The notes below the pieces were generated by a model that saw nothing but the letters and a program-made list of their open reading frames with translations, ran no database searches and was not told the DNA's origin. 64,000 nucleotides of DNA from Ilumatobacteraceae bacterium (GTDB lineage: Bacteria > Actinomycetota > Acidimicrobiia > Acidimicrobiales > Ilumatobacteraceae), in contig JAWPMO010000001.1 of assembly GCA_033344875.1 (NCBI GenBank), positions 1,885,595-1,949,594 on the forward strand, given 5' to 3'. This document shows positions 47,111 to 55,776 of this stretch, piece after piece; positions within the stretch are counted from its first letter, which is position 1; each line of letters begins with the position of its first letter. Both the position numbers and the translations under genes were made by a program.

Positions 47111-48262
47111 TCAGCGAGCGACCACGGAACGGACCGAGGCGATCACGTGATCGATGTCGGCGTCGTCCATCGTGGGGTAGAGGGGCAGGACGATGTGACG
47201 ATCTTGTGCCCACTCCGAGAGTGGTAGGTCGTACTCGCCGGCATACGGAACTTCCCGGTGGGCGTTCATGATCCCGCGACGTGACGCCACGCCGAGATCC
47301 ATTAACGCCTGCATGAAGGCTCGCTGTTCGACACCGTCCGGGAGCCGCACGAGATAACTCTGGTAGTTCGTGCGCGCCCACTCGGGTTCGTGTGGCGGCT
47401 CGACGCCGTCGATCTCCGAGAACGCCTCGTTGTAGCGGGCAGCGATCTCACGTCGGCGGGCGATGATCTCGGGCATCCGCTTGAGCTGCTCCCGTCCGAC
47501 CGCAGCCTGGATGTCGGTCATCCGGTAGTTGAAGCCGATCACCGAATGCTCTTCGAAGATCACCTCGTTGGCGCTGTGACGGACGCGGTCGTTGACCGAC
47601 ATGCCGTGCTGACGCAGCAGCTTGAAGCGGGCATCGAGCTCCGGGTCGTTCGTGGTGAGCATGCCGCCGTCACCGGTACTCATCACCTTGCGGGGGTGGA
47701 AGGAGAAGCAGGCGACGTCGCCGTGTGGGCGCCCGACACGCTGCCATTCGCCGTTCCAGAGGATCTCACTGCCGATCGCGCATGCAGCATCCTCCACCAG
47801 CGGCAGTCCGTTGCGCTTCGCCACGTCGAGCAGCCCGGCGAGGTCGCAGGGGAGTCCGATCTGGTGCACGCACAGGATCGCCTTCGTGCGCGGCGTGATC
47901 GCTGCTTCGATCAGCGCCGGGTCGATGTTCTTCGTCGCTGCGTCGACATCGACGAAAACTGGCGTCGCACCGCAGTACGTGATCGAGTTCGCGGTGGCGA
48001 TGTAGGAGTGGCTGACGGTGATGACCTCGTCGCCCGGCCCCACCCCCACCCCGAGCAGTGCGAGATGGAGTGCGGTCGTGCAGTTCGAGACGGCTGTGGC
48101 GTGCTCTGCCGAGGTGAAGGCGGCGAACTCCGACTCGAAGGCGGCGACCTCCGGGCCCTGCGTCACCCAGCCGGACAGGATGACGCGTTGAGCGGCATCC
48201 GCCTCTGGTTGTCCCATCACCGGCTTCGCGATCGGGACCTTCCGGATCGAGGTGTCGGTCAC
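47111..48262 (-). CDS. DegT/DnrJ/EryC1/StrS aminotransferase
   Basis: 383 residues from the GTG that overlaps the epimerase stop (GTGA). PLP enzyme acting on nucleotide-linked keto-sugars: VTQGPEVAAFESEFA, SNCTTALHLAL, HQIGLPCDL, and the Schiff-base Lys in FSFHPRKVMSTGDGG (about 190). It resembles LegC/PseC-like enzymes that form 4-amino sugars. With the neighbouring epimerase it may make a second amino sugar, distinct from that of the WbpE-like enzyme. Confidence 0.9.
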   Translation of the reverse strand: MTDTSIRKVPIAKPVMGQPEADAAQRVILSGWVTQGPEVAAFESEFAAFTSAEHATAVSNCTTALHLALLGVGVGPGDEVITVSHSYIATANSITYCGATPVFVDVDAATKNIDPALIEAAITPRTKAILCVHQIGLPCDLAGLLDVAKRNGLPLVEDAACAIGSEILWNGEWQRVGRPHGDVACFSFHPRKVMSTGDGGMLTTNDPELDARFKLLRQHGMSVNDRVRHSANEVIFEEHSVIGFNYRMTDIQAAVGREQLKRMPEIIARRREIAARYNEAFSEIDGVEPPHEPEWARTNYQSYLVRLPDGVEQRAFMQALMDLGVASRRGIMNAHREVPYAGEYDLPLSEWAQDRHIVLPLYPTMDDADIDHVIASVRSVVAR

Positions 48263-49233
48263 GTCGGGTCTCCGTTGATGCGCCACCACTCGACGAGTTC
48301 ACGGAGGCCGGTGTGCAGATCGATCTGGGCCTCGAAGCCCAATCGGTCCTTGGCGGCCGAGACGTCGGCGAGACGCCGCGGCACCGGATTGACCGAGCGC
48401 TCCGGGCCGTACTCGGGGAGGAGGTCGCCACCCATCACCTCGGTGAGGGCGGCGGCGAGGTCGTTCAGGCTGGTTTCGGTGGCGCTGGCGATGTTGAAGA
48501 TCTCATCGTTGGCATCGGATTGGGCGGCGAGGATGTTCGCCCGCGCGATGTCGGTCGCGTAGATGAAGTCCATCGTCTGCTTGCCGTCTCCGAAGATCAG
48601 CGGGGCTTCGCCGGCGGTGATGCGGTTCATCCAACGGATCAGCACCTCCGTGTACACGCCGACCGTGTCCATGCGGGGTCCGTAGACGTTGAAGTAGCGA
48701 AGACCGACGTACGGCAGTCCGAACATGTCGCGATACGAGCGCAGCAGACCCTCGTTGTAGACCTTGAGTGCGCCATACAACGTGCGGTTGTTGTACGGAT
48801 GGTGGCGCTCGGTCGTCGGGAACGAGTCGGCGTGTCCGTAGACCGAGGCGCTCGAGGAGGCGACGACCTTGCGCGCCTCGGCCCGCATCGCCGCATCGAC
48901 CACGTTGAACGTGCCGGTACCGAGCACCTCGTGGGCGAGGCGTGGGTCCTCCGCACAGTGAGTGATCCGGATCGCCGCCAGGTGGAAGACGAGATCGGCA
49001 CCGTCCATCACCGCATCGACGGCATCGACATCGCGGATGTCACCTTCGACGACCTCGACCGGCCCGCGGGCCATCGCCTCGGCGAGATTCGACATGCGGC
49101 CCCGCGTGAGGTTGTCGAACACGACGATGTCGCCGTACGTCCCCTCCTCGCGACCGGCGACCAACAGGTCGACGATGTGGGATCCGATGAGACCGGCGCC
49201 ACCGGTGACCACCACTTTTCCGTAGTCAGTCAT
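48259..49233 (-). CDS. NAD-dependent sugar epimerase/dehydratase
   Basis: 324-residue extended SDR. VTGGAGLIGSHIVDLL, HLAAIRITHCAEDP, SSSASVYGHAD and YGALKVYNEGLL (catalytic Tyr and Lys) place it near UDP-GlcNAc 4-epimerases of the WbpP type; the exact reaction cannot be decided. A clear AGGAG lies 6 nt before the ATG at 49233, which excludes the longer frame. Confidence 0.88.
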   Translation of the reverse strand: MTDYGKVVVTGGAGLIGSHIVDLLVAGREEGTYGDIVVFDNLTRGRMSNLAEAMARGPVEVVEGDIRDVDAVDAVMDGADLVFHLAAIRITHCAEDPRLAHEVLGTGTFNVVDAAMRAEARKVVASSSASVYGHADSFPTTERHHPYNNRTLYGALKVYNEGLLRSYRDMFGLPYVGLRYFNVYGPRMDTVGVYTEVLIRWMNRITAGEAPLIFGDGKQTMDFIYATDIARANILAAQSDANDEIFNIASATETSLNDLAAALTEVMGGDLLPEYGPERSVNPVPRRLADVSAAKDRLGFEAQIDLHTGLRELVEWWRINGDPT

Positions 49234-49261
49234 ACAGCTCTCCTGTGTCGGGCCGACGCGA

Positions 49262-50374
49262 TCATCGGTTGTCACACCATGTGCGGATCGCGTCGACCAC
49301 ACGCTCTTGTTGCTCCGCCGTGATCTCGGGGAACATCGGGAGCGACAGCACCTCGTCGGCCGCGGACTCCGCCGCGGGGAAATCCCCGCGGCCGTGACCG
49401 AGCTCGGCGAAGGCCACCTGCAGGTGAACGGGGATCGGATAGTGGATGCCGTTGCCGATACCCACCTCGTTCAAGTGGGCTTGTAGGCCGGCTCGATCAT
49501 CGGTCCGGATGGCGTAGACGTGGTAGGCGTGGCGGCGGCAGTCGAGCTGCTTCGGTGCCGCCACGTCGACGTCGGCGAGCCACTCGTCGTACCGTGTCGC
49601 GGCGGCACGACGGGCATCGGTCCAGTTCTCGATGTGGGCCATCTTCACCCTGAGTACAGCACCCTGGATGCCTTCGAGTCGGTAGTTGAAGCCTTTGAGG
49701 ACGTGGTGGTACTTCTCCTCGGCACCCCAGTCGCGCAGCATGCGGACGGTTCGGGCGACCTCGTCGTCGCTGGTGGTGACCGCGCCACCTTCCCCGTAGG
49801 CACCGAGGTTCTTGCCGGGGTAGAAGCTGAAACATCCGGCGAGTCCGATCGAGCCGGCTCGTCGGCCTCGGTACTCGGCACCGTGGGCTTGCGCAGCATC
49901 CTCGATCACGGCCAGATCGTGCCTGGCAGCAACGTCCATGATCGGATCCATGTCGGCCATCTGGCCGTAGAGATGGATCGGGAGGATCGCTTTCGTGCGC
50001 TCGGTCACCGCCGCCTCGATCGCCGTCGGGTCGATCGTGAACGACACCGGGTCGATGTCGACGAACACCGGTGTGGCACGGCAGTAGTCGATCGCGGAGA
50101 CCGACGCGATGAAGGTGTGCGGCGTCGTAATCACCTCGTCGCCGGCGCCGACACCTGCGGCCAGCAAGGCGAGATGGAGCGCACTCGTGCCCGAACTCGT
50201 TCCCATCGCGTGTGAGGATCCTGCATAGGGAGCGAAGAGGCCTTCGAACGCGAGCACATCGCGGCCCAGCACGAACTGGGTGCTGTCGAGCAGGGCGAGA
50301 ACCGCCTCGTCGACCTCCGGCTTGATCGAGTGGTACTGGGCCTGCAGATCGACGAACGGAACGGATTGCTGCAT
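49262..50374 (-). CDS. WbpE/WlbC-like aminotransferase
   Basis: 370 residues. VPFVDLQAQYHSIKPEVDEA at the N-terminus, SSGTSALHLALLA, HLYGQMADM, and the PLP Lys in FSFYPGKNLGAYGEGG (about 187) match the WbpE/WlbC group that aminates UDP-3-keto-GlcNAc uronate at C3. The next two genes upstream are the matching oxidoreductase and N-acetyltransferase. The start overlaps the oxidoreductase stop (TGATG). Confidence 0.9.
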   Translation of the reverse strand: MQQSVPFVDLQAQYHSIKPEVDEAVLALLDSTQFVLGRDVLAFEGLFAPYAGSSHAMGTSSGTSALHLALLAAGVGAGDEVITTPHTFIASVSAIDYCRATPVFVDIDPVSFTIDPTAIEAAVTERTKAILPIHLYGQMADMDPIMDVAARHDLAVIEDAAQAHGAEYRGRRAGSIGLAGCFSFYPGKNLGAYGEGGAVTTSDDEVARTVRMLRDWGAEEKYHHVLKGFNYRLEGIQGAVLRVKMAHIENWTDARRAAATRYDEWLADVDVAAPKQLDCRRHAYHVYAIRTDDRAGLQAHLNEVGIGNGIHYPIPVHLQVAFAELGHGRGDFPAAESAADEVLSLPMFPEITAEQQERVVDAIRTWCDNR

Positions 50375-51402
50375 CAGTGTGCCTCTCGCATCGGATGGAC
50401 TTCGATCGGTAGGCCGCGTTGCGCCATCGATTCGTGGGCGGCTTCGAGGATGCGGACGACGCGCAGCCCGGCGCGCCCGTCGGAGAGCGGCGTCTCGCCG
50501 GTGTTGATGCAGTCGACGAAGTGCTGGGTCTCGACCGCGAGTGCCTCGATGTTGTCGAGACGCGGCGCCCACATGTCGCCGGTTCGATATCCGACGTGAC
50601 GCTGGTACACGTGCTCGGCGGCTTCGTCGAGGATCACGCCCTTGTCGTAGACCTTCACCTTTTCACTCATGTCGACGTCGTCGAAGACCACCATCTTCTC
50701 GGATCCGCACAGCAGGGTCTGGCGAACCTTGACCGGGGCCAGCCAGTTGACGTGGAAGTGGGCGATCAGGTTGTCGGGGAACATGCAGGTGATGTACGCC
50801 ATGTTCTCCGGCTGACCGCCGACGTGGGCGACGCCCGTCGCCGAGACGGTCACGGGGTCGGCGCCGAGCAGGTAGTCCATGATCGACAGGTCGTGGACGG
50901 CGAGATCCCACATGACGCTGACGTCGCTCTGGAACAGACCCAGATTGACCCGGACCGAGTCGTAGTAGTAGAGGCGCCCGAGATCGCCGGCCTGCACGAG
51001 ATCGTGGATCTTGCGAACCGCGCTCGTGTAGATGAACGTGTGGTCGACCATGAGTGTCAACTCGCGCTCGTCGGCGATCGCGATGAGCTCCTCGCCCTCG
51101 GCGGAGGTCTTCGTGAACGGCTTCTCGACGAAGACGTGTCTGCCGGCTTCGAGACTCTGCTTGGCGAGCGGGAAGTGGGTGGTCACCGGTGTGGCGATCG
51201 CCACTGCGTTCACGGCCGGATTGGCCAGCATCTCGGTGACCGAGGTGTACGTGGAGACCGCCGGGTACAGCTTGTTGACGACGTCGAGCCGTGGCTGACT
51301 GGCGTCGCACACGGCGACGACAGCCGCTCCATCGACCTGGGCGAAGTTTCTGACGAGGTTCGGCCCCCAGTAGCCGTACCCGATGACTCCGATGCCGATC
51401 AC
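50374..51402 (-). CDS. WbpB/WlbA-like Gfo/Idh/MocA oxidoreductase
   Basis: 342 residues. VIGYGYWGPNLVRNF is the N-terminal Rossmann motif, HVFVEKPFTKTS contains the catalytic Lys (about 95), and DLAVHDLSIMDYLLG supplies the second-domain His. WlbA/WbpB enzymes oxidise UDP-GlcNAc uronate at C3 before transamination. Overlaps both neighbours, so the three-gene set is translated as a unit. Confidence 0.9.
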   Translation of the reverse strand: MIGIGVIGYGYWGPNLVRNFAQVDGAAVVAVCDASQPRLDVVNKLYPAVSTYTSVTEMLANPAVNAVAIATPVTTHFPLAKQSLEAGRHVFVEKPFTKTSAEGEELIAIADERELTLMVDHTFIYTSAVRKIHDLVQAGDLGRLYYYDSVRVNLGLFQSDVSVMWDLAVHDLSIMDYLLGADPVTVSATGVAHVGGQPENMAYITCMFPDNLIAHFHVNWLAPVKVRQTLLCGSEKMVVFDDVDMSEKVKVYDKGVILDEAAEHVYQRHVGYRTGDMWAPRLDNIEALAVETQHFVDCINTGETPLSDGRAGLRVVRILEAAHESMAQRGLPIEVHPMREAH

Positions 51403-51959
51403 CGCGGGGCCATTGCTTCCGCCTCGGTCGTGCTGATCGCCTCGTCCTGCGTGTCGAACCGCTCACCGCTCGCGCTGACCCATCCGACCAGTCGACCAGG
51501 GTTCCCGACGACGAGCGCGTGGTCGGGCACGTCGCGGGTGACCACGGTGCCGGAACCGATCATGGCCCATCGGCCGATCTCGACCCCTGTCACGATCACG
51601 GCATTGGCGCCGATCGCCGCGCCGTACCGCACGGTCGTCGCCCCGAGCACCCAGTCGTCGGTCGTCTTCAGCCGGCCGTCGGGGTTGATCGCCCTCGGCA
51701 CCTTGTCGTTCGTGAACACCACGTGCGGTCCGATGAACACCCCATCCTCCAGGGTCACGCCCTCGTAGAGCGAGGCGTTGTTCTGGATCTTGACCCGGTC
51801 GCCGACACGCACGTCGAGATCGACGAAGCTGTTGCGCCCCAGCACGCACTCGGACCCGATGTGGGCCCCGCTGCGAATCTGTACGTGCGCCCATACCTTG
51901 CTGTGATCGCCCACGTCGACCTCATCGTCGATCTCGGCCGTCGGGTGCAGCATCGTCAT
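51399..51959 (-). CDS. WbpD/WlbB-like N-acetyltransferase
   Basis: 186 residues of left-handed beta-helix (AEIDDEVDVGDHSKVWAHVQ; LGRNSFVDLDVRVGDRVKIQ; GPHVVFTNDKVPRAIN), with the family's His-free, Asn-containing loop and the C-terminal cap GNPGRLVGWVS. Acetylates the 3-amino group to give the 2,3-diacetamido uronic acid. An AAGGAAA site precedes the ATG at 51959. First gene of the WbpD-WbpB-WbpE-epimerase-aminotransferase-pyruvyl transferase run. Confidence 0.9.
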   Translation of the reverse strand: MTMLHPTAEIDDEVDVGDHSKVWAHVQIRSGAHIGSECVLGRNSFVDLDVRVGDRVKIQNNASLYEGVTLEDGVFIGPHVVFTNDKVPRAINPDGRLKTTDDWVLGATTVRYGAAIGANAVIVTGVEIGRWAMIGSGTVVTRDVPDHALVVGNPGRLVGWVSASGERFDTQDEAISTTEAEAMAPR

Positions 51960-52005
51960 CGAGTTTCCTTCCGAGTCGTTGCGACCACGCTTGTCTGACC
52001 GCTCC

Positions 52006-52011
52006 AAGCTA
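52006..52011 (-). promoter_or_regulatory. Candidate -10 for the WbpD-B-E unit
   Basis: TAGCTT on the minus strand about 47 nt before the ATG, predicting a short leader containing the ribosome-binding site. Confidence 0.4.
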
Positions 52012-52129
52012 ATCGGTTGCGGATCGCGCCGACTTGATCTCGTCCGCGGCGCGACCAGGCGGACAGGGACCGAGCGTCCGAGGACACGTTGCATCGGGCC
52101 GGCCACCGCCGTCTCGTACCGCCGTCTCG

Positions 52130-52699
52130 TCACGTCGGATCGATGTCGTCACGAAGGTCGCGGATCGTGCGGGCAGGGACACCGGCGACCAGCGTGTCAG
52201 GCGGAACGTCATGCCGAACCACAGCGCCGGCCGCCACGATCGACCCGCGCTCGATCGTCACCCCAGGCAGGATCACCGAGCGCGCGCCGAGCCAACACCC
52301 GTCACCGATCGTCACGGGCGCGTCGGTCAAGGCACCGGCTCGCCGCTCGGAGGGGCCGAGCTCGTGTGATTGTGTGAGGATCAACACGCCCTGTCCGATG
52401 GCAACGTCGTCACCGATCGTGATGGGAGCCGAAGCGTCGAAATAGCAGCCGGCATTGATCCAACCTCGATCGCCGATCCGCAATCGACGCTCTGCGGGGC
52501 CACGCCCGGCAATCCGCATCCCGCCGCCGATCACCGTTCCGACCCCGATGGACACGCCGGCAAGCCGAAAGACCGCGGCCCTCATCCGGTTCCCGAACAG
52601 ATCCGGGAGCAAGTGGGAGAAGGCGCCGGCGACGATCATCCTCGGCCTCGCTCCGCCGAACTCTTCGGCCGCTACCCGCCTCCAGCGATCCAGGACCAT
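52130..52699 (-). CDS. Left-handed beta-helix O-acetyltransferase
   Basis: 189 residues. RLRIGDRGWINAGCYFDASAPITIGDDV and VTIGDGCWLGARSVILPGVTI are hexapeptide-repeat coils, and QSHELGP carries the catalytic-type His. Resembles the maltose/colanic acid O-acetyltransferases. The TAGCAT element 7 nt before the ATG suggests its own leaderless promoter. Confidence 0.85.
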   Translation of the reverse strand: MVLDRWRRVAAEEFGGARPRMIVAGAFSHLLPDLFGNRMRAAVFRLAGVSIGVGTVIGGGMRIAGRGPAERRLRIGDRGWINAGCYFDASAPITIGDDVAIGQGVLILTQSHELGPSERRAGALTDAPVTIGDGCWLGARSVILPGVTIERGSIVAAGAVVRHDVPPDTLVAGVPARTIRDLRDDIDPT

Positions 52700-52706
52700 C
52701 GGGACA

Positions 52707-52712
52707 ATGCTA
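52707..52712 (-). promoter_or_regulatory. -10 element of a leaderless promoter (acetyltransferase)
   Basis: TAGCAT on the minus strand, 7-nt spacer, ATG at 52699. Confidence 0.5.
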
Positions 52713-52808
52713 CCGACCTGGCCGCGGCAGACCGAGTTTTACGTCCGGATGAGAAGATGTCCGTGGCAGACTCAACGAGGCGATGCAGCGGACGGGGGCG
52801 ACGAGCGG

Positions 52809-53375
52809 ATGAGATCCGGCAATTTCAGGGACGCGATCACGGATCTGCGCCTCGACGCTGCGCGCTGGGTGCGACCCGAAGCGATCTCCGATGTCGCCGA
52901 GGTCACACCGACGATGCTGCTCAAGTTGTTGCATCGTCATCTGCCGCTGCGCGCCATGGCGTGGTTCCGGCTGGCGGTCGCGGCGAGACGAGCCGGAATC
53001 CGAGGGGTCAGCGGTTGGGTCCAGCGTCGACTGCTCCGGGTCTATGGACTCGAACTCGCTCCCGGCACCCCAGTCGGCGGCGGCTGCTACATCGCACACC
53101 CCGTTGGCTGCGTGCTGCACGCCGAATCCATCGGCCACAACGTCACCATCGTCGGGCAGGTCACGTTCGGAACGCGATCCGACGCGCGATGGCCCCGGAT
53201 CGGCGATCTGACGTACATCGGGGTGGGAGCGCGTGTGCTGGGAGGCATCGATGTCGGCGACGGAGCGGTCATCGGCGCCAACGCCGTCGTGATCGAGGAC
53301 GTCGCACCGGGAGCCACGGTCGTGGGTGTGCCGGGGCGTGTGCTCACGACCGGCGCCGGGCAGGACGGCGAATGA
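52809..53375 (+). CDS. Serine acetyltransferase-like protein
   Basis: 188 residues. The helical N-domain (FRDAITDLRLDAARWV; LHRHLPLRAMAWFRLAVAARR) precedes a short beta-helix (GGGCYIAHPVGCVLHAESIG; IGDLTYIGVGARVLGGIDVG). This layout is that of CysE/SatA-type enzymes recruited into polysaccharide loci. The ATG at 52809 is used here; an in-frame ATG at 52749 would add 20 residues. Coupled to the next gene (ATGA). Confidence 0.8.
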   Translation: MRSGNFRDAITDLRLDAARWVRPEAISDVAEVTPTMLLKLLHRHLPLRAMAWFRLAVAARRAGIRGVSGWVQRRLLRVYGLELAPGTPVGGGCYIAHPVGCVLHAESIGHNVTIVGQVTFGTRSDARWPRIGDLTYIGVGARVLGGIDVGDGAVIGANAVVIEDVAPGATVVGVPGRVLTTGAGQDGE

Positions 53376-54622
53376 TCGCGACCGCTCGTCGCCTGGGCCG
53401 CCTCGCAGGTCTGGTTCCCATCGGCGCTGCGGCTGCGACGACAACCCTGTCCGCCTACCTGGCGGTGTCGACGGTCGTCGGGCTGCCGCGACCATCGAAA
53501 CGAACGGTGGTCGGCCCCCGACGCCGGTTCCTGATCCTCGTTCCCGCGCACGACGAGGAGATCGGCATCGGCCGGATGCTCGCGTCGTGCGACTCCCTCG
53601 ACTACCCGCGCGACCGCTTCGCTGTGCACGTCGTCGCCGACAACTGCACCGATCGAACCACGGAACGAGTGCGAACCGCAGGATGGGAAGCCCACGAACG
53701 TGACGATCCCGATCAGCCGGGCAAGGGACCAGCGCTCAACTGGCTGTTCGATCGGCTCGACTCCCGGGAGACGTTCGATGCGGTCGTCATCGTCGATGCC
53801 GACACATCGCTCGACCGGCAGTTCCTCACAGCGATGGACGAGGCACTCGACTCGGGCGCCGTCGTCGCACAGGGGCGTTACCTGGTCAGCGATCCCGATG
53901 CGTCGGCGGCCGCATCGTTCCGCTATGCCGCATTAGCGTGCCGCCACCACCTGCGCCCACTGGCACGCCGACGGCTCGGGGCATCGTGCGGCCTCTACGG
54001 AAACGGCATGGCATTCGAGCGAGACGTGCTCCGTCACCGCTCGTGGACCGGTCATCTCGTCGAGGACGCAGAGTTCCAGATGCAGTTGCTCCTCGACGGC
54101 CTCGTCGTGGAGTACGTCCCTGAGGCTGTGCTCCACGCCGAGATGCCGGACACGCTCGACGCCTCCGTCACGCAGAATGCACGCTGGGAACGTGGTCGTG
54201 TCGACCTGATCGGGCGATTTGTGCCAAGCTTGGCCCGTCAGTTCCCGCGAGCGAAGGGGCGACGATTGGCGGTACTCGATGGGATCATCGACCTGCTGCT
54301 GCCACCGATCTCGGTGCTGGTAGCGGCGCAGACGTTCGGCGCCGTCGCGTCGATGCCGCAGGCCGTGCTCGGCTCGCGTCGACATCGGCTGATCGTGAGG
54401 TGCCAGTTGGCCGGGCTGTCGGTCGTGGTGGCGCACACCATCGCGGGGTTGGTCGCGGTCCGGGCCCCGCTCATCCACTTCCGCAATCTCGCCGCCGCAC
54501 CGCGCATCGTGGCTTGGAAGGTTGCTCTGTGGCTCCGCACCCTGTGCGGCGGATCTGAGATCTCCTGGATTCGCACCGTCCGAAACCACGAACGGACCGA
54601 CAGTGGGGGCACGCAAACATGA
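53372..54622 (+). CDS. Membrane-bound family 2 glycosyltransferase
   Basis: 416 residues. One N-terminal membrane helix (about 12-34), then LVPAHDEEIGIGRML, VADNCTDRTTE, VIVDADTSLD (DxD), EDAEFQMQLLLDG and the QxxRW-type NARWERGRVD, followed by C-terminal membrane helices. This is the processive-type GT2 architecture of cellulose synthase and hyaluronan synthase relatives, though such enzymes also act once per repeat unit. Overlaps both neighbours. Confidence 0.88.
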   Translation: MIATARRLGRLAGLVPIGAAAATTTLSAYLAVSTVVGLPRPSKRTVVGPRRRFLILVPAHDEEIGIGRMLASCDSLDYPRDRFAVHVVADNCTDRTTERVRTAGWEAHERDDPDQPGKGPALNWLFDRLDSRETFDAVVIVDADTSLDRQFLTAMDEALDSGAVVAQGRYLVSDPDASAAASFRYAALACRHHLRPLARRRLGASCGLYGNGMAFERDVLRHRSWTGHLVEDAEFQMQLLLDGLVVEYVPEAVLHAEMPDTLDASVTQNARWERGRVDLIGRFVPSLARQFPRAKGRRLAVLDGIIDLLLPPISVLVAAQTFGAVASMPQAVLGSRRHRLIVRCQLAGLSVVVAHTIAGLVAVRAPLIHFRNLAAAPRIVAWKVALWLRTLCGGSEISWIRTVRNHERTDSGGTQT

Positions 54623-55683
54623 GGGGCATGCGACCTCCTGCGGTGCTGTTCGGTATCCCCATCGCCGACCAGACGATGAGCGAGACGATCGGGACGGTCG
54701 CCGACTTCGTCCGAGACGGCCGCCGTCGAAGCACGACGCATCAGGTCGCGACGGTGAACGTCGACTTCCTGGTCAATGCGTTGGGCGACCCGCAACTCAT
54801 CGAGATCCTCCAGAATGCCGATCTCTGCATCGCCGACGGGATGCCGGTGGTGTGGAGCTCTCGTCTGTTGGGCATGCCGTTGCGTGAACGCGTCGCCGGT
54901 TCCGATCTCCTGCCCCGGCTGATCAGCGAATCGGAGACGACCGGGTGGCGAATCCACGTCTTCGGTTCGACGCCCGAGGTCGCCAAGCGAGCCTCCGGCA
55001 TCATCACAAGAGCACACCCCGCGGCGAGCGTCACCATCGACCCGGGTCCGATCATCCAGGACCCGACCGAGATCGATCCAGCGGTTCTGGACTCGATCGC
55101 GGCGACTGACGCCGACATCCTCTGTGTCGCCCTTGGGCACCCGAAGCAGGAACGGTTCATCGCGGCCCACCGTGATCGGCTGGGTGTACCGGTGATGATC
55201 GGTGTCGGCGGATCGCTCGACCTGTTCGTCGGGGAACGCCGACGAGCACCACGCTGGATGCAACGGACGGGCCTCGAGTGGTTGGCACGAGCGGCGCAGG
55301 AGCCGACGCGCCTGATTCCGCGATACGCCAAGGATCTCGGCGTCTTCACCCCGGCAATGCTCCGCGAGTGGTCGCGCAGTCGGAACGGCCACGCGACGCT
55401 CGGCCTGCGCGCGGCCGACGACGACCCGGTGCTCGTCATTGAACTCGGGGGTCTGCCGCCCACTCCGCAGGTGCGGCACGAGGCCTTCCATCGGGTGTCC
55501 GACGGTGCTTCGATCACCGTCACGGGCGAGGCGTGTGCGCTCGACTCGGCGTCGTTCGCCCTCCTCGTCGGACTCCTTCGCGCTGCGGCCCATCGCGGCG
55601 TGCCCGTGCTCTGGGCCGATGAGGACGTCCGCAATTCGCTCGCAGCCCTCCACGTGCCAAGTGCCCGGTTGCTCGACACGTGA
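54619..55683 (+). CDS. WecG/TagA/CpsF glycosyltransferase with C-terminal STAS-like domain
   Basis: 354 residues. The first 250 or so residues are the WecG/TagA/CpsF domain: VATVNVDFLVNAL, CIADGMPVVWSSRLLG, RVAGSDLLPRL, LGHPKQERFI and GVGGSLDLFVG. Most relatives end there. Residues from about 270 continue as LVIELGGLPPTPQVRHEAF and ACALDSASFALLVGLLRAA, then GVPVLWADEDVRNSLAAL, which reads as a STAS fold. Canonical STAS proteins carry a Ser/Thr phosphosite; here DSASFALL is at that place. Start overlaps the previous stop (ATGA). Confidence 0.82.
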   Translation: MRGMRPPAVLFGIPIADQTMSETIGTVADFVRDGRRRSTTHQVATVNVDFLVNALGDPQLIEILQNADLCIADGMPVVWSSRLLGMPLRERVAGSDLLPRLISESETTGWRIHVFGSTPEVAKRASGIITRAHPAASVTIDPGPIIQDPTEIDPAVLDSIAATDADILCVALGHPKQERFIAAHRDRLGVPVMIGVGGSLDLFVGERRRAPRWMQRTGLEWLARAAQEPTRLIPRYAKDLGVFTPAMLREWSRSRNGHATLGLRAADDDPVLVIELGGLPPTPQVRHEAFHRVSDGASITVTGEACALDSASFALLVGLLRAAAHRGVPVLWADEDVRNSLAALHVPSARLLDT

Positions 55684-55764
55684 CGGGTCGAGTCCACCAC
55701 TCTCCGGGTTGCCCCGTGCGGATTCTTGATCATTCGTCGACCGTTCCCGCTCGACAGGTACCGG

Positions 55765-55770
55765 TAGGCT
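55765..55770 (+). promoter_or_regulatory. -10 element of a leaderless promoter (Wzz-like)
   Basis: TAGGCT, 6-nt spacer, GTG at 55777. Confidence 0.6.
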
Positions 55771-55776
55771 GAAGGT

